NCBI GenBank assembly: GCA_013397845.1
Contig: VZTG01000486.1
Coordinates: 1,159,816 to 1,223,815 of the forward strand
Source: Melanocharis versteri
Taxonomy: Eukaryota; Chordata; Aves; Passeriformes; Melanocharitidae
DNA length: 64,000 nt
Reading direction: 5' to 3'
Both the position numbers and the translations under genes were made by a program. How positions within the stretch are numbered: the first letter of the stretch is position 1; every line of letters begins with the position of its first letter. Below the pieces are notes generated by a model. It was not told the origin of the DNA. It did not search any database and worked only from the letters and a program-made list of their open reading frames with translations. Below are positions 25,663 to 37,876 of this stretch, piece after piece.

Positions 25663-28600
25663 CTGGAAAGTAAGAAATATTTTGAGTAAAAGATAATAAA
25701 AATACCATCTTGCCGCTTCTTATACCATCATATATTTTTAAAATATAAGGCTAGGTTATACCTTACTAGGAGGTTATTTCAATTTAGGGAAGAAGAAAGT
25801 TCATAATATAAACATTCAGGAATGTCAATATGCTCCCTTTTTTTTATTCTATCTAAAATAAAACTATATTGTGACCAGTTTTAATATCCCTTTCCTCACC
25901 TTCCCCATGTCAAAATAATGGTTAGAACTGTTCTGACAAATACAGGTTCTGTTTCCACCAGCATAAACTCATGTGACTTTGGAGAAAACATCAGTCTTGT
26001 TCTTGGACCAAAGATTACCGAATCTATTCCACTCCTTTTAACCAGTGAAGAGAAAATGCAGTCACAACCAGTTCCCACAAACAGTGTCAGGTAACATGTT
26101 AATGTATAACTTACAGAGAATAAAATAATAGCAGGTTTCCTTTCAGAGAGGAAGCTACACATCAGGTTGAAGCACCATGTACAGAGCCTGCCTGCACTAT
26201 GCAGTCTGCCACAGGCTGCTCTTGTGACTCTGTGCGAAACCATCGAATTAAACAATAGGGATCTTTCTGAAATGAGTAATATTTCTGACAGGAATCAACA
26301 CTGTGTGGGCTCTGGTGGAGTGAATAGGAAAATAACCAGAAACGGCATTTCAGTGCTTTCAAGCTCGAATGGAAGACTAAGACCATTAATCGATGTACCA
26401 AGTAGTCTGAAAGGTCCCACAGGTCAGAAGTGCTGGACCAAAACAAACAGCTTACTCCACGTCCCCCCAGCCACACAGGGTGCACATGTGGAATAGTCTG
26501 TATGTTGGGAAAGCCAGAGAGCATCATTAAAATACCAGGTCTACATTCATTTGTTATCTTAACATTGACTGAATCCAGAGGTGGAGAAATAAAATCAAAG
26601 CTCCAAGACGGTCATTAAAAAGCACAATGAACATTAAAAAAATTCTCAACATTCACATTACATCTTTATTAGAGAAAAAACTCCTGGAGTTAAGAGTTTA
26701 TTCTGCTACTGAGTGGAAATTTTTTACTAGGTAGCCCTTAATGCTCTTGGACTTCAAAGAGCTCTGTCCTGTTAGCTCCCCGAGAGACCAAGCTGTCTCT
26801 CCATACCATGCCCTGCATCCCAGGAACAAAACATAAAGAGTAAGACAGAGACAGACTTTTTACTAGGGCCTGTAGTGACAAGGGACAATATTTTTTAAAT
26901 GAAAGAGGGTTCATTTAGACTGGATATAAGGAATAAATTCTTTACTGGGAGCACTGTGAGGCACTGGAATAGGTTTCCCAAGGAGCTGTGGATGCCCCGT
27001 AACTGCAAGTGCTCAAAGTCAGGCTGGATGGAGCTTTAAGTAACCTGATCTAGTGGCAGATGTCCTTGCCCAGGTCAGAGTGGTTGAACTAGACACCTTT
27101 GAAGGCCCCTACCAACCCAAGCCACTCTGTGATTCCAAGGTTCTGTTATAAATCCAGTGCCTTGTTGAGTGCAGGAGGTGTTCCTGTGCACATCTGAACA
27201 TGCTGCAGCAGTAGCTGCTCCACTCCTTCTGAGCCCTTCTGAACTCACAGTCCCTCCGTGAAGACTTCTCCTGTCACCCCTGCACTGCTCTAATCTTCTT
27301 CAGCAAGATCAGCATGTTGAAACCAACTCCCTTGTATCTCCCATCCCACGGTGTCACGCAGATTGGATTAACACTGAAATCTTCATTCATTATTATAATT
27401 GCATGTTTACAGTTGAGCAACTTGCTTAAAGATACCTGTGAGAAAGTTCTGTTGAGCTCACAAGCTGGAAACCAGTAACATTTCATAGACTTTATGCGTT
27501 CTTTCTAAAAATCAACAAACTTTGCAGCACTAAAAAATCCGAGGGCTTTTTTGCAGAAAGTGTATTTGGCTGTCTAAATAACAGAATGTGTTTGTTTATA
27601 CATTTTTGGGTGTTAGGAAATGGTACAGCAATTCAAAGTATTCTTGAAATCCAGGTTAAATTATCTGTATGATGCACATGTGTTAAATCCTTCATAATCA
27701 CAATTAAGTGGAAAAATCTGGTAATACCCAGTAATAATCCAAGAAAACATCATGCTGTTTCTGTACTGCTGAACTGTCTTCCCTTTTTGTTTTTGAATTC
27801 AACAAATTAATAACTTCTGTTCAACTGACTTTACACAGTGCTTCACCTAAGATAAATTTATGGAGTTCTGACATCCTGACAGACCTTGCCTGGTGCACCT
27901 CAGACCTTGCTTAAACCAACAGCTCTGTTCCGATCATTGCAAACCTGGGTTATTACTCTGTTTTTCTTGCATTTAATAACCCTCGATGTGGCTTTCTTCT
28001 CCTGACCTCAGTGACAACTAGAGCTTTTATCTGGAGCTAGCCACGTTTTCCTCCAAGCCTGCTTGGAATCCTGGAAAACACACAGCTTTGCTGTGAGTGC
28101 TGAGGTTGGCAGTGAACTCCTGCAACAGAAGACACTTACCAGGTTTGTTGGATGTTTTTGTTTGTGGGTGTGAATATACTTGTGCACACAATAGCATGTC
28201 ACAGAAATGAAAAAGAGAGCCAGTGTGGTAGGCATAACATATCCAAATGTGATTGTTATCGCCTCATCTTCTGTTTTATCTGTTAATAAAACAAAAGTTT
28301 TCACTGTTACAAGCCACTTTTTATTCTATGTAGACAGTAATATGTGCATTCACTACATTACTTTTTGGATATGGAATGCAAATGTTCTAGATAAACAAGG
28401 AATTTGCAGGAAATTAAAAAAATATATATTTGAGCGAGAGGACAGTTTTTATTATTGTCTAAATTATAAATTAAAAACTAAAAAGAAGCAACAATCCCTC
28501 CCTTAGGTTCTCCTATTGCTAACTTCAGATTGACCCAGCTCTGCCACTCCCAAACCTCATTCAAGGAGAAAAAACATTCTCCATGCACTAAAACTCAAAG

Positions 28601-31600
28601 AATGCAGATACTTTTCTTCAGAGGTACTGACGTACCTTCCAGTCAGTCCCAGCTATGCTTTATTCGAGGCAAAGTTTTTTCATTGGTACAAGTGCACAGA
28701 GAAGGGAGAAACCATGCTAATTACCACTCCCAAAATGGATACATAAAAACCTCACAAATTCAATCACCATGATTTCTTCTAACTTGCATCTTTTTCTTTT
28801 TTTAATTTGCCACCTTACACATACCTTTCAATGTAGCAATGCAATGTTCCTTGGAAAAGCCACTGTCCAGAAGTGGTGTGGTGACATGTATCTGTGCACT
28901 GACACAATAAGCTGTTCCAGGCTCTAACCAGGGCACAACCAAGGTGTTGTTGCTGATGGAGAAGAACCACTGGAAGACATTAAAAAATATTTTCCCCCCG
29001 TTTAACTCCTGAGCTACAGAAAGGTCACAAGCATACACATTTGCTAGAAAGATGAATGATACTCTAAGAGCTGCCAGCTGCATCCTTTTTCTTCCAAATG
29101 CAATCAACATTCAAGTAACTTATTAAGTCATATCCTCTCTGATTATTTTCTCTTCCAATCAAACATTCTTGTACCACCACTGAAGAATTTCATGCTTCAT
29201 ATGAAGCAGGACCATTGGCCACTGCTGGCCCACATTCTTGTGCTGATGTTGCAATAGAGCTAAAGCATCACTCCAGCCCTGTCCTGACACACAAACAGAC
29301 GAGAGGCACATGGTATGGTTCCACAAAATATTTCAAACTGGGATGTTCTGGAAAACATAGGAGCCTTAGGGTAACAGGATTTATGTAGACCTTGGAGTCC
29401 AAAGTAAAATAATTGCTGTATTTCCTGCACCTTTATGAAAAAAACCCCAACAAACCAACCAAATAAAAACCCCAAACAAACAAACACAACCAACCAAAAC
29501 ACCAAACCACTTTTGTCCACTACAGGTTTGCTAATCTTGGCATTTCAAGAAGCACAGAGCACAGATTTAATAGGATCAGCTCTACAGCCTTGTCAAAGCT
29601 TACCCGCTTCTTTGTTTTTTTGTTGAGGACAGACACGTTGTACTGTAGGCCAGGATACACCTGAAGCAGAGATATGGATTCTTCCTCGGGACTTCCCTTC
29701 CACTTCTCAGGAGCAGTCAGAATGATTGAAATAGATTTGTCAGTAGAAGATACACTTACCATGGGTGGATCAATTTTAGCTGGAAAAATGAACATGCACA
29801 AAAAGCAGTCAGACTCAGCAGAGACACAATGATTTGACCAGTTTCGTCAAACTGATCATATTACATTTTTGCAATGTTTGGGGGAGTCTAAGAAGAGCTT
29901 TGAACAATTTACTTATATTGGTAGAAAATTATTTGATCAGATAACTAAGAGGATCTTTACAGTGAGAAAGTGAACACTGACTTGGAATTTTGCCAAGGAA
30001 TTCCTGGGACTTCACAGGATAAACAACCTTGAAATTTAATTTACTAAAATAGGCTGAATTACCAGTATGTTCTTAGATTATCCGGCACAAATAAGAAATA
30101 TTGGGCTCTAGAGTATGCTTACTGATTGGTTTAATAAAGCCTTTTCAAAATCAGAGTTATTTATACTCTGAATGTGCCACAGCTTTTATTTGCCTTTGGT
30201 ATGGCTTTGCCACAGCATTATAAAGTATTCAGTATATACCAGACTACATATATATATCTCTCCAAATTCCAATTTTATTATTTCAATTACTTCTGTCAAA
30301 ACCATAAACATGAAACAACTGCAAAAAAAAGTAACTTCATGCTAAAATTAAAATATAATACACTGTGAAGGTAAGTGCAGTCTGAGCACACATTATTAAT
30401 CAAGGCCATTGAACGCCTGTCTGTGTGCTCAGCTCTCCTTACTGTCTGTTAGAGGGTTGAATCTTGCGGTCTCCATCCAGTCAGAGCATGTTCCATTCAG
30501 GAATGCTTTAACACTTGCATAGTACTGTTCTTCATAGTCAGAGGTCTCACTGGAGAGGTCACACCATGTTCTGTTTATATTCCTGCATTCTGGCTTTCTA
30601 ATCCATTTGCCAACACCGTATCTATATCGAAAAAGAAAAAGAAAAGAGCTGTACAAAAGCTATTTCCATTATATTAGTCACCTCATAATATAATTTTCTC
30701 TGCGTTGTTACAGCTGATTCTGTGTTTGGCAGAAATCTGAAACTTCAAGGAATCCCAGCTTCAGCTGAGATGAAGCACAAGACTTCCAGAAGTTTTGCTG
30801 AAAAATAAATTAGAGTGGGCCCTATCCAGGAGAAGCCAGATGGAACTAACTGGGATGTCAGTGATATCAATCTAAGTCAAGCTTTGCTTGCACAGACCAG
30901 AGATCTCTCAACTTTAGTCTCCATAGCTTTAGTTTAAATTCTAAACACACAGTAACAGAGACAGGATAACTATTTATGTGGAAACAGAGTTCTGTCAGAA
31001 TGGTCAGTAGCTCATCCTCAAGTATGGACACAGATGACGCTCAGGGTCTCCAAGATGAATGACAGGAGACTACTCATCCCTGCCTGTTGCCTCGTTTTCT
31101 AGTTTAAAAGAAAGACTCAACTGGAACACAATGAACTTCAAAACCCTTCTAGTTGAAAAAGGCCATATATCTGCTACCAGCAATGCCTCAGTACCGACGA
31201 GCTCTAATACACTGGTAGAACAAACCAAGATTTCCCTGGAAAACTCCTGTTTGGATTTGCTCAGAATCTCCTGCTCCTCAAACTCACATTAAGAACTCTC
31301 CTTTGGCAGCTAATTAGTAAGGGCACGTGGCAGCTTCTGCCTGACTGCCAGACAGGATCACTCACCAACATTTTCCACCTATCCCAAGGCCCTGCTCTCC
31401 TGGGCGGATAGAGGCACATGAGTGTTTTTGTGTTCAGTGTGAAAGATGGCCACACCTATGGCTATAGCCTCTTCATGGACCAGCTGGCCCTTCAGAGTCA
31501 GTGCAGCCAGCACTCCCTAAACATTTTACCCCCTACAAATTAGTCCTGGCTTCAGCCAAGGACAGGGTTAATTTCTTGCAGTAGCCATGAAGGGGTGGAG

Positions 31601-32984
31601 CCTGGAGCTGTGTGGGCATGGCCAAAATCTTAATGTTATTCTATACCATCTTTCATCATTGCCAGGGGCTCAGGAAAGGGACTCTCTCCATTCCAAGAAG
31701 AAGGGTGTTCCTTTCAAGTGCAGGAAGCGTGGCAGATGGAGCAGTGTAGTAACACTGCTCCTGACCAGAGGGAGCGGTTTACGCGGCATGGCTGTGGTCA
31801 TGTCGAGCTCCGCACTCTCTCTTCTGTACATTTTTATCATTAATATTGCTGCTGTCACTGCTCATTGTCTTATCTCATTGCTGTTTCCAGTAAATTGTTC
31901 TTATCTCCATCTGTGATCTTTGCCTTTTGTGCTTCCAACTGGAGGTGGAGGGGAAGCGAGTGGCACCATGTTTTTTAGCAGAATTACTGAATTGGAGAAC
32001 ACCATTCCTAAACCATGACAACAATTATCGTTCACTCTGTAACTGCTGAGCACTCTCAAGTTACAGGAAACTTCCAGAGATTGACATTCATTTTACTGTT
32101 CTGAAAATGTTCCTAGATTGAGGGAAGTGTAAATATTAGAGGTAAAGATTGGGAGCATTACATAATCTGTGACAATGGTGCTACACCTATTTAGAAGCCA
32201 AACTTCTATCACTGCCCTTCAGACTGACACAGTGCTCTCTCAGCGGGAAAAAAGGGAATGGAATGTGGCTCTCATGCAAATTCCTTGATACCCTACTAAG
32301 GTGCAGGCCTCGAAAATGTAAGGGCCTGATTCCAACCACGTTACTGGGTTTTGTACAATGCTTGGTAACATCAGTGGATTTTCTCCTAGAGAGGCTTGCT
32401 GGATCAGAAGAAATCTGGGGGGAGTGGGTCTGTCAGGAAAGAGCAATGACACACTGGGTGTTATTAATATCATATTAAATACTACATCTTTATATCAATT
32501 TAAATGTGTACAGAGGATGTATGTGGACAGACACCAGTCCACAGCACAGTCCTTCTTCATCCTTCTCTCTCATTTTAGGAGGAATGCCCCTGAAAGCTTC
32601 CATAGTATTAGAACGTTGCTTCCTACGCTTCTTGCATAGGAAAATCATCTCCTTATACATTTTTTAACTTGGTGTGAAGTGAACAGTGCCAGAAGCAGAA
32701 GTTAAAAACCCCACTGCTTAAGTCTAGCTCACACTTTAGTTCTTTCTTTACTTTATATCAGCAATACCTCGCATGAAGTTGTTTTTTTTTTAAATTATTA
32801 TTTAAAAAGATAAAATAAAAGTCAGCGGGAGATAAAATAAACAAGCCAACTTACACTGCATACTTCACCTTGTAGAGTACTCCATCGCCTGAGCCTTCTG
32901 GAGCTGACCAGTGAAGGACGTTCTTCATATTTACAGATTCAAAACGGACATTCCTAGGGTTGGGCAAAGAACAATACAACTCTC
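24748..32984 (-). CDS. IL20RA: IL20RA, interleukin-20 receptor subunit alpha (spliced, exons 2-7; exon 1 not located)
   Basis: Type I membrane receptor chain of the class II cytokine receptor family. In mammals it pairs with IL20RB to bind IL-19, IL-20 and IL-24, and with IL10RB for IL-26, and signals through JAK1 and STAT3. The coding segments are 32984-32855, 30621-30443, 29779-29604, 28969-28825, 28279-28140 and 25662-24748. All introns start GT and end AG on the minus strand, and the phases (1, 2, 1, 0, 1, 0) join without a frameshift, as expected for this family. The joined product has about 561 residues plus exon 1, against my recollection of roughly 550 for the human protein. Landmark motifs shared with the mammalian protein are VNMKNVL, ECRNINRT, LTAPEKWK, YNVSVLN, WLEP, TLVDWDP-like VLVDWDP and the C-terminal QWGLHVEMED. 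The family assignment is from remembered sequence, not a search, but the match is extensive. The nearest alternative, IL22RA2, is excluded by the membrane segment and the long tail. Confidence 0.95.
26860..27145 (+). mobile_element. CR1 LINE 3' fragment in IL20RA intron 6
   Basis: Typical chicken-repeat-1 tail: actagggcctgtag, actggatataaggaa.aaattcttta, gtgaggcactggaa.aggttt, ggctggatggagctt, cttga-type ttgaactagacacc, and a tctgtgattcc end. It is truncated at the 5' end as is usual for CR1, has no ORF, and lies antisense to IL20RA. Confidence 0.85.
28140..28279 (-). CDS. IL20RA: IL20RA exon 6: stalk, transmembrane helix and membrane-proximal segment
   Basis: 140 bp, phase 1 in and phase 0 out. 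The acceptor is TTTATTAACAG and the donor is GTAAGT at 28139. It encodes DKTEDEAI as a short stalk, a hydrophobic span running from about ITFGYVM to ISVTCYCV, then the basic stop-transfer and juxtamembrane piece HKYIHTHKQKHPTNL. The KHP.NL end matches mammalian IL20RA and is in the region where class II receptors bind JAK1. This exon distinguishes the gene from the soluble decoy IL22RA2, which has no membrane segment. Confidence 0.94.
28825..28969 (-). CDS. IL20RA: IL20RA exon 5: second half of fibronectin-III domain D2
   Basis: 145 bp, phase 0 in and phase 1 out. The acceptor is TGTCTTCCAG and the donor is GTATGT at 28824. It reads WFFSISNNTLVVPWLEPGTA, then the strand YCVSAQI, and ends EHCIATLK. 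The two cysteines (YC and HC) are the conserved D2 disulfide pair. NNT is a potential glycosylation site. WLEP followed by YCV is typical of class II receptors. The first strand lacks the extra cysteine that I recall in the human protein at the WSQC position. Confidence 0.93.
29430..29515. repeat. (CAAA)n-like A/C-rich tract
   Basis: aaaaccccaacaaaccaacc followed by repeats of aaacaaac and caaccaa; low-complexity sequence in IL20RA intron 4. Confidence 0.65.
29604..29779 (-). CDS. IL20RA: IL20RA exon 4: first half of fibronectin-III domain D2
   Basis: 176 bp, phase 1 in and phase 0 out. The acceptor is TTTTTCCAG and the donor is CGG followed by GTAAGC at 29603. It starts TKIDPP, the usual D1-D2 linker of this subfamily, then SSTDKSISIILTAPEKWKGS, a short acidic EEE loop, and YNVSVLNKKTKKR. 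LTAPEKWK and YNVSVLN match mammalian IL20RA. NVS is a potential N-glycosylation site. A few residues beyond the donor remain open in frame, but they have no family counterpart and follow a good donor. Confidence 0.94.
30443..30621 (-). CDS. IL20RA: IL20RA exon 3: second half of fibronectin-III domain D1
   Basis: 179 bp, phase 2 in and phase 1 out. The acceptor is a long pyrimidine tract ending TATAG and the donor is GTAAGG at 30442. Joined to exon 2 it reads VYGVGKW, followed by PECRNINRTWCDLSSETSDY and EEQYYASVKAF, and ends near ARFNPLTDT. The two cysteines around NINRT and the later NGTC cysteine fit D1 disulfide positions. NRT and NGT are potential N-glycosylation sites. The SETSDYE..YYA pattern is a strong class II receptor signature shared with IL22RA2, but the downstream exons settle the identity as IL20RA. 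Confidence 0.95.
31541..32020 (+). mobile_element. Solo LTR of an endogenous retrovirus in IL20RA intron 2
   Basis: About 480 bp on the plus strand, beginning tagtcctggcttcagcc and ending cctaaaccatgaca. The internal pieces gacagggttaatttcttgcagtagcc, ttgctgtttccagtaaattgttcttatctc and ttgccttttgtgcttccaactgg are typical of the passerine LTR that resembles the one at 11.2-11.7 kb. Imperfect flanking acaaat/acaatt could be a target duplication. There is no adjacent retroviral coding sequence. It lies antisense to the gene. Confidence 0.75.
32855..32984 (-). CDS. IL20RA: IL20RA exon 2: first half of fibronectin-III domain D1
   Basis: 130 bp, entered in phase 1 and left in phase 2. The acceptor is a pyrimidine-rich tract ending TCTCAG just above 32984, and the donor is GTAAGT at 32854-32849. 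It encodes ELYCSLPNPRNVRFESVNMK and continues NVLHW, then a PEG-containing loop and YKVKYAV. The VNMKNVLHW strand is the most diagnostic piece and is nearly identical to the mammalian IL20RA sequence as I recall it. The cysteine before SLPNP corresponds to the N-terminal cysteine of the mature receptor. The frame is open for some residues upstream of the acceptor, but that stretch is intronic: it lacks family similarity and precedes a good acceptor. Confidence 0.93.
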
Positions 32985-35900
32985 CTGAGAAAGAAAATAA
33001 GAAAGGAACAACATACACTAAGAATCTGCAAATATGTACACTTCCAAAGTAGCCAAAAGAGACAGTTATTTTTAAAAAGGCCATAAATTCTACCTTTTTT
33101 AGCATTCAAAGCGTAATGTGGTTGGCTATGGAAAATCAGTTTTTTTACAAGTGTCCCTACCTAGTGCAGTCTCAAATTCCATCTTTACAAGCGTGTTTTT
33201 TCTCTAGCAAAAGTGGCTTTGCAATTTATGACAGGCACTGGCATGGAAATATTCAGAAACTGGAAGCTAAAACTAGAAAAGCTTGGCCTAGAAAAGACAC
33301 GCATTTTAAGAACTGCAACTGTATTTGAGTATCAGAAAAATTTAACATTGAAAATTATAAAAATATCCTTAACACTTCATTAGAATCTTCTTGTTACTGA
33401 GTGGATTTTTAAAAGACAAACCAGGCATTTAAAAAAAAGTCACGTAGAGTCTACCGCAAACACAGCTTTACAAACTGAAGTATGACTTTACTCTGGAGAA
33501 TTGGACTGGATGATCACAACAGCCCCAGTGTCATTTGACCACCCCTTTTGATTCTCCAGAAAGTCAAAAGCAAACATCTACTGTTAGGTCACACATCTAA
33601 CTTGCTGTTCATTGCACCAGCTTTTGAAATTAATAAACAGGCAAATTTGGTATCTTAAGAACAGAGTTTCACATCTTTCTAACACCAACTTCTCATCTAA
33701 TAAATGTCATGAAGGTGCTCACATTGCTTAATTGCTTGCAAAACGAAGCCTGTGGGCACAGGGGAAGAATCTCAAGTTCAAAGTTACGACTCAAGCCCCA
33801 GCTACTCCTGCCATGCTCCTGGGGGAGCAACCCCGAGATGAGCCCTGGAGCTACCACTGCTGGGAAGGAGCTTCCCATTGCATGTAGCCACAAAAGCATA
33901 ACAGGGAAGAGAAAAGCGACTCTGTGGTTTTTCAGGACTTCCCAAAACCCTTCAATCTCCTCCTCCAGGAATGCAACTCTAGCTCTTGAGATAACAAAAT
34001 GAGGCACAGATGGGGGGGAAAAATAATGTATCAACACAAACAGTGGGAACCTGCTCAAATGAATAGTCCTTGAGCTGTTACTTCCGTAAGCAGACCTTAG
34101 GGTTTTTTGTAGTATATTTCGCTACTACTAGAGCAATAGTGTCCATCCTCCTGTATACGTAACATATAGTTGCTTTTGTAAGCAAAAGTCACCACCGTTT
34201 TCCTGATTAATATGCAGACTTCTATCTGTCTTGGAGCCAAACAGTAAAAGCTTTTTTCTCTTCAATACATTTATTAAAACAATCTCCTTGCAATTATGTA
34301 GAGACCTATTACTTTAAACCATTTCAGTGCAAATTCTCGGTTTTCCAAGCCTCTAGCTGCTCATTAATGCTGTACTGGCATATGCGTGCATCTGTATCTT
34401 CAGATCACAACACTGTTTATGGAAGGTATTTCTAATGTTGCTCTCTTTCATCTCTAGCACTTAGATAGTGCTCAGTGGCTTCCATTTTCTAGTCCGAGAA
34501 CAAGTTTTGTTGCATATAGTCCTTAGGGCAAGCTTATCAATCTACAAAAAATAGAAAGTCCCATTTCCTGGACACTTGGATGCAGAAATGTGCCATGACA
34601 GTCAGCTTGTAAGAGTTCAAACTACAGACTTCGTTGTAACAACATAAAAAAAGTACCAGGATGCCAGGGGATGTAAAAGCAGCAAAATGGATTCTCCAGG
34701 AATTTGCCTTATTCTAACACTTGCTTCCAAGTGGGAGGTACAGAATCTAGAAAAGCAAAGGTTTTCATTTCCCCAAAATAAATGTCCTCTGCAATTGCTT
34801 CAAGTGAATCCATATGAAACTGCCCAGGAGAGCTGAGAAAGCAGTTTGATTTTCTGAAGAGCTGTTTGCCTGTACCCTTCCACATTTGTCCACCCTTATT
34901 TTAAAACACTTATAATCCTTAAGAACATTTTAAAGTAGCAAGAGTCATGTGTTTGGCTGTTACATTAAAATATTTTTAAACCATTAATGTGTAAAACTGG
35001 CTCTTTGACATTTTTAATTTTTTTTAAAATTTCTCTCCTCCCAGTGTGGTTTCTCCTGTGGTAAATGAAGTTTCAAAACAGAAACACTGACTGCAGCAGA
35101 GGAGCCAATCTCAGTATTCAGAAGCCACAGACAGTATCTTTACAAGATCTAAAGCATTACAACACTGCTGGTGTGCTCCCACCTACCCCCAGCTCAATGA
35201 GATTTGGCAGGCAGAGGGACTGAGACCGTTAACTTTCCATGAGATGCAAAAGCAGAGATTTGGTTTCTATTTCTGGTTTTGCCCCTTTACTAAACGGCTC
35301 CTGCCCTCACAACAAATCGCGCAAGTTAGTTATACCTCAATTCTGCACGTGTAAAACAAGAATAAAACTACCATACTCCCCTATGTCTCCAGGTAGAGTT
35401 AAGAATAAATTCCTCCATGTCTGTTTGGTGATGAATAGTATCAGGAGGCACGCACAGAAAATACATCATACACAGAGCTTGAGTGTTCCGTGGTTATCAG
35501 TCAGGAAAGGACTCCAGTATAAGCAAAAGCTGCTTGTTTCAGTCTTTTAACTTGTCATCAGTCTTTCAACTTGTCATAAGTCTTTCAGTTTCTTGTCTTT
35601 AAACACAATACATCCAGTCATATTCTGATTGTATTTCCATTTATTGGGATTAATGGCATGGGTGTCACATAGAGCATTTTCAGTTTGTACTGGCCTAGGA
35701 GCAGAAATCAGTCATACTTGTTGCTTTGCTAGGTTTAGTGTGCCTCATTGATTGCTAGCAACGGCTGGCATTCACTTTCCAGTACAACTAAGTCACTTTA
35801 TTTATTTATTGCATGGAAGAAAATGGAACCCTTATTACTGTCTTTGGAAAGGCTGTAAATCAAACCCTGAGTAATAACATTGTTCACATCTTCATGACTG

Positions 35901-36237
35901 ACACCTGGACTGAAAATAAAGCAATAATATAGGCTTGCAAACTTCACCACCGCAAGGAACAGCCAAGTCCAGATCTTAGAATAAGCTATAGTGAGACTCT
36001 CCAAAACAGACATGACTTAGCCTGAAAACACCTTTGCATGTGAGTGAAAAACCCCATTGACGTTAGTGAGATTATTCGCATGAGTAAAAGTCTGCATGGC
36101 AGGTGCTTCATCTTCTCTTTATGAAATCACCTGCGAGGTTTAAAAACCTGGTCAGTTTTAATCACATAGAGCTCCCTGCCAAGCACATGCCTTGCTCAAG
36201 TCAGTACTGTTCGAAGCTCAGTTCTGGTTGTAGCCAT

Positions 36238-36290
36238 ATCTATCTATCTACACACATGCACAGACACATACACACAGACACAAGGATAAA
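36238..36290. repeat. ATCT and ACAC microsatellite
   Basis: atctatctatcta followed by cacacatgcacagacacatacacacagacac; a compound short tandem repeat. Confidence 0.7.
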
Positions 36291-37814
36291 AACACATGAT
36301 TTGCACGTTCCAACCATTACCCATTCAGTGCATCTGTGTTTTACCTGCTAGGAGGTCCCCCTGCCTGTCTTGGTGACAAGCAGCTGTGTTTAATGTCAGC
36401 GCTGCAGAACAAATACAGCTGCAACTACCCAAGTCCCCTGGCTCGAAACAGATTTTTTAGCTTTGCACTTCAGTTGGGTAACCCAGCAGCTGCAAAGCAT
36501 AAAAATATGTAAATACAGAAAAGTTTAGACTATTTTTTCTGTGCAGTGGCAAAATTCTGGGGTGGGTAGAAGGCAAAGGACCCACTGAAAGCTGACTTAT
36601 TGGTATCCAGGTGCCTCCTGTGTGACCACTGTTGTTTACTGCAGCCTTCTCAAGCAGAGTGATCAACTGCTGTATTTTACTGTGGCATGGCACAAAGGTG
36701 CAAACACCCTATTACCCAATCAAATACAGCAACAAGGAAGATCACAGAACCTTCTAGACAACTGTAAGATAGAGTTTAAGACAGTGAGTGATGTGGAAAG
36801 CATTAAGACATAAAGATGAACCTTACTGCAACAGTCTTGCTACCCACAGCAGTAAAACCCAAGAACTTCTTCCCCACAGTCATCTCAGAATTCAAAAGAG
36901 GAACTGCTTTTCTGACAATGGCAGAGACTTTGGCTTCAATTGCGGTCGTATTTTCTTATACAAAATTGGCCCTTGGGAGCACCTCTGATGGAAGCAAAAC
37001 CTTTGCGCTGGGTACGGAATTTGTGGGCATCACTGCAGCTGTGCCTCAGCATTTGCAGGTCCCACGTCCAGGCCATGGACTGAACCCCACTTGCACACCT
37101 CAGAGAAGGGACAGCCTTTCAAACAGGCTGAGTCCCTGATTTACCTTTTCCCACTGGTAGCTTAGACCCACCAGTGAAGCAACAAGCAATTAAGGAACAA
37201 TCTAGGATACGCTGCTTCTGGCACTGAATGCTCTAAGCCACTGCCCTTTCTTCAGTCTTTCAGTTCAACTTTGGGTGACTTCCACCATATTCCTATGAAA
37301 TCTTGTTTGCTCCTTCTATGCTGTTGCTCTTCATTTTCTGAGGCATTTTTTTCTCTCTTTTCTTCCTCCAGCTCATCTGTTTCGATTGTTATGTTGTTCT
37401 CAGGGAAAAATAGTCCCTCAAATGCATGCCTAAGCATAACATAAAAATAAAAACGGTCATACTCAGAGCGAATGTGCATTTAGCATCACGTTTGGTGTCC
37501 CTCACAAGCAGAGTGTTGGGGCTGTCTTTTCTGGCACATCTCCAGCTTCAGGCAAGTCGGCACTGGCCATGCAGGAATGCAAGGGAATGCACCGAGTGGT
37601 AAACGGGGGGGAGCTGAGGCAAAATTGGAGATCGTAAGTTACACAGAGGAAGGGAAACCCAGCAAAGCCAGGAATACACTTCAGCAAACGTATTACTTAC
37701 TCATCATCTCAGCAACAATGTAAACAAATGAGTAAACTTCTTAAAAATTAAGTGATCCTGAAAGCTTTTCTCTGTTCAGATTCTTTTTGACTCGAACTCA
37801 CCAGACCAAATTAT

Positions 37815-37876
37815 GAGGAAGAGAAGAAAGAGGAGAAAGAGGAGGAGGAGGAGGAGGTGGAGGCGGAGGAGGAAGG
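37815..37876. repeat. Purine-only GGA/GAA tract
   Basis: A nearly pure A/G run, gaggaagagaagaaagagga followed by repeated gga triplets, interrupted only by single t and c bases near the end. A homopurine mirror-like tract of this kind can form a triplex. It is probably simple sequence inside intron 1. Confidence 0.8.

Larger units (their letters stand above)
25663..32854 (-). other. IL20RA: IL20RA introns 2-6
   Basis: Introns occupy 30622-32854, 29780-30442, 28970-29603, 28280-28824 and 25663-28139. Intron 2 carries a plus-strand LTR (31541-32020) and intron 6 a plus-strand CR1 fragment (26860-27145), both antisense to the gene. Intron 4 has a C/A-rich low-complexity stretch at about 29430-29515. 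I saw no further exon-like segment with family similarity inside them. Confidence 0.8.

Noticed and set aside
33481..33545. CR1 tail suggested by ttggactggatgatc
   Set aside because: The match is about 15 bp with no continuation into the usual cccttccaac end.
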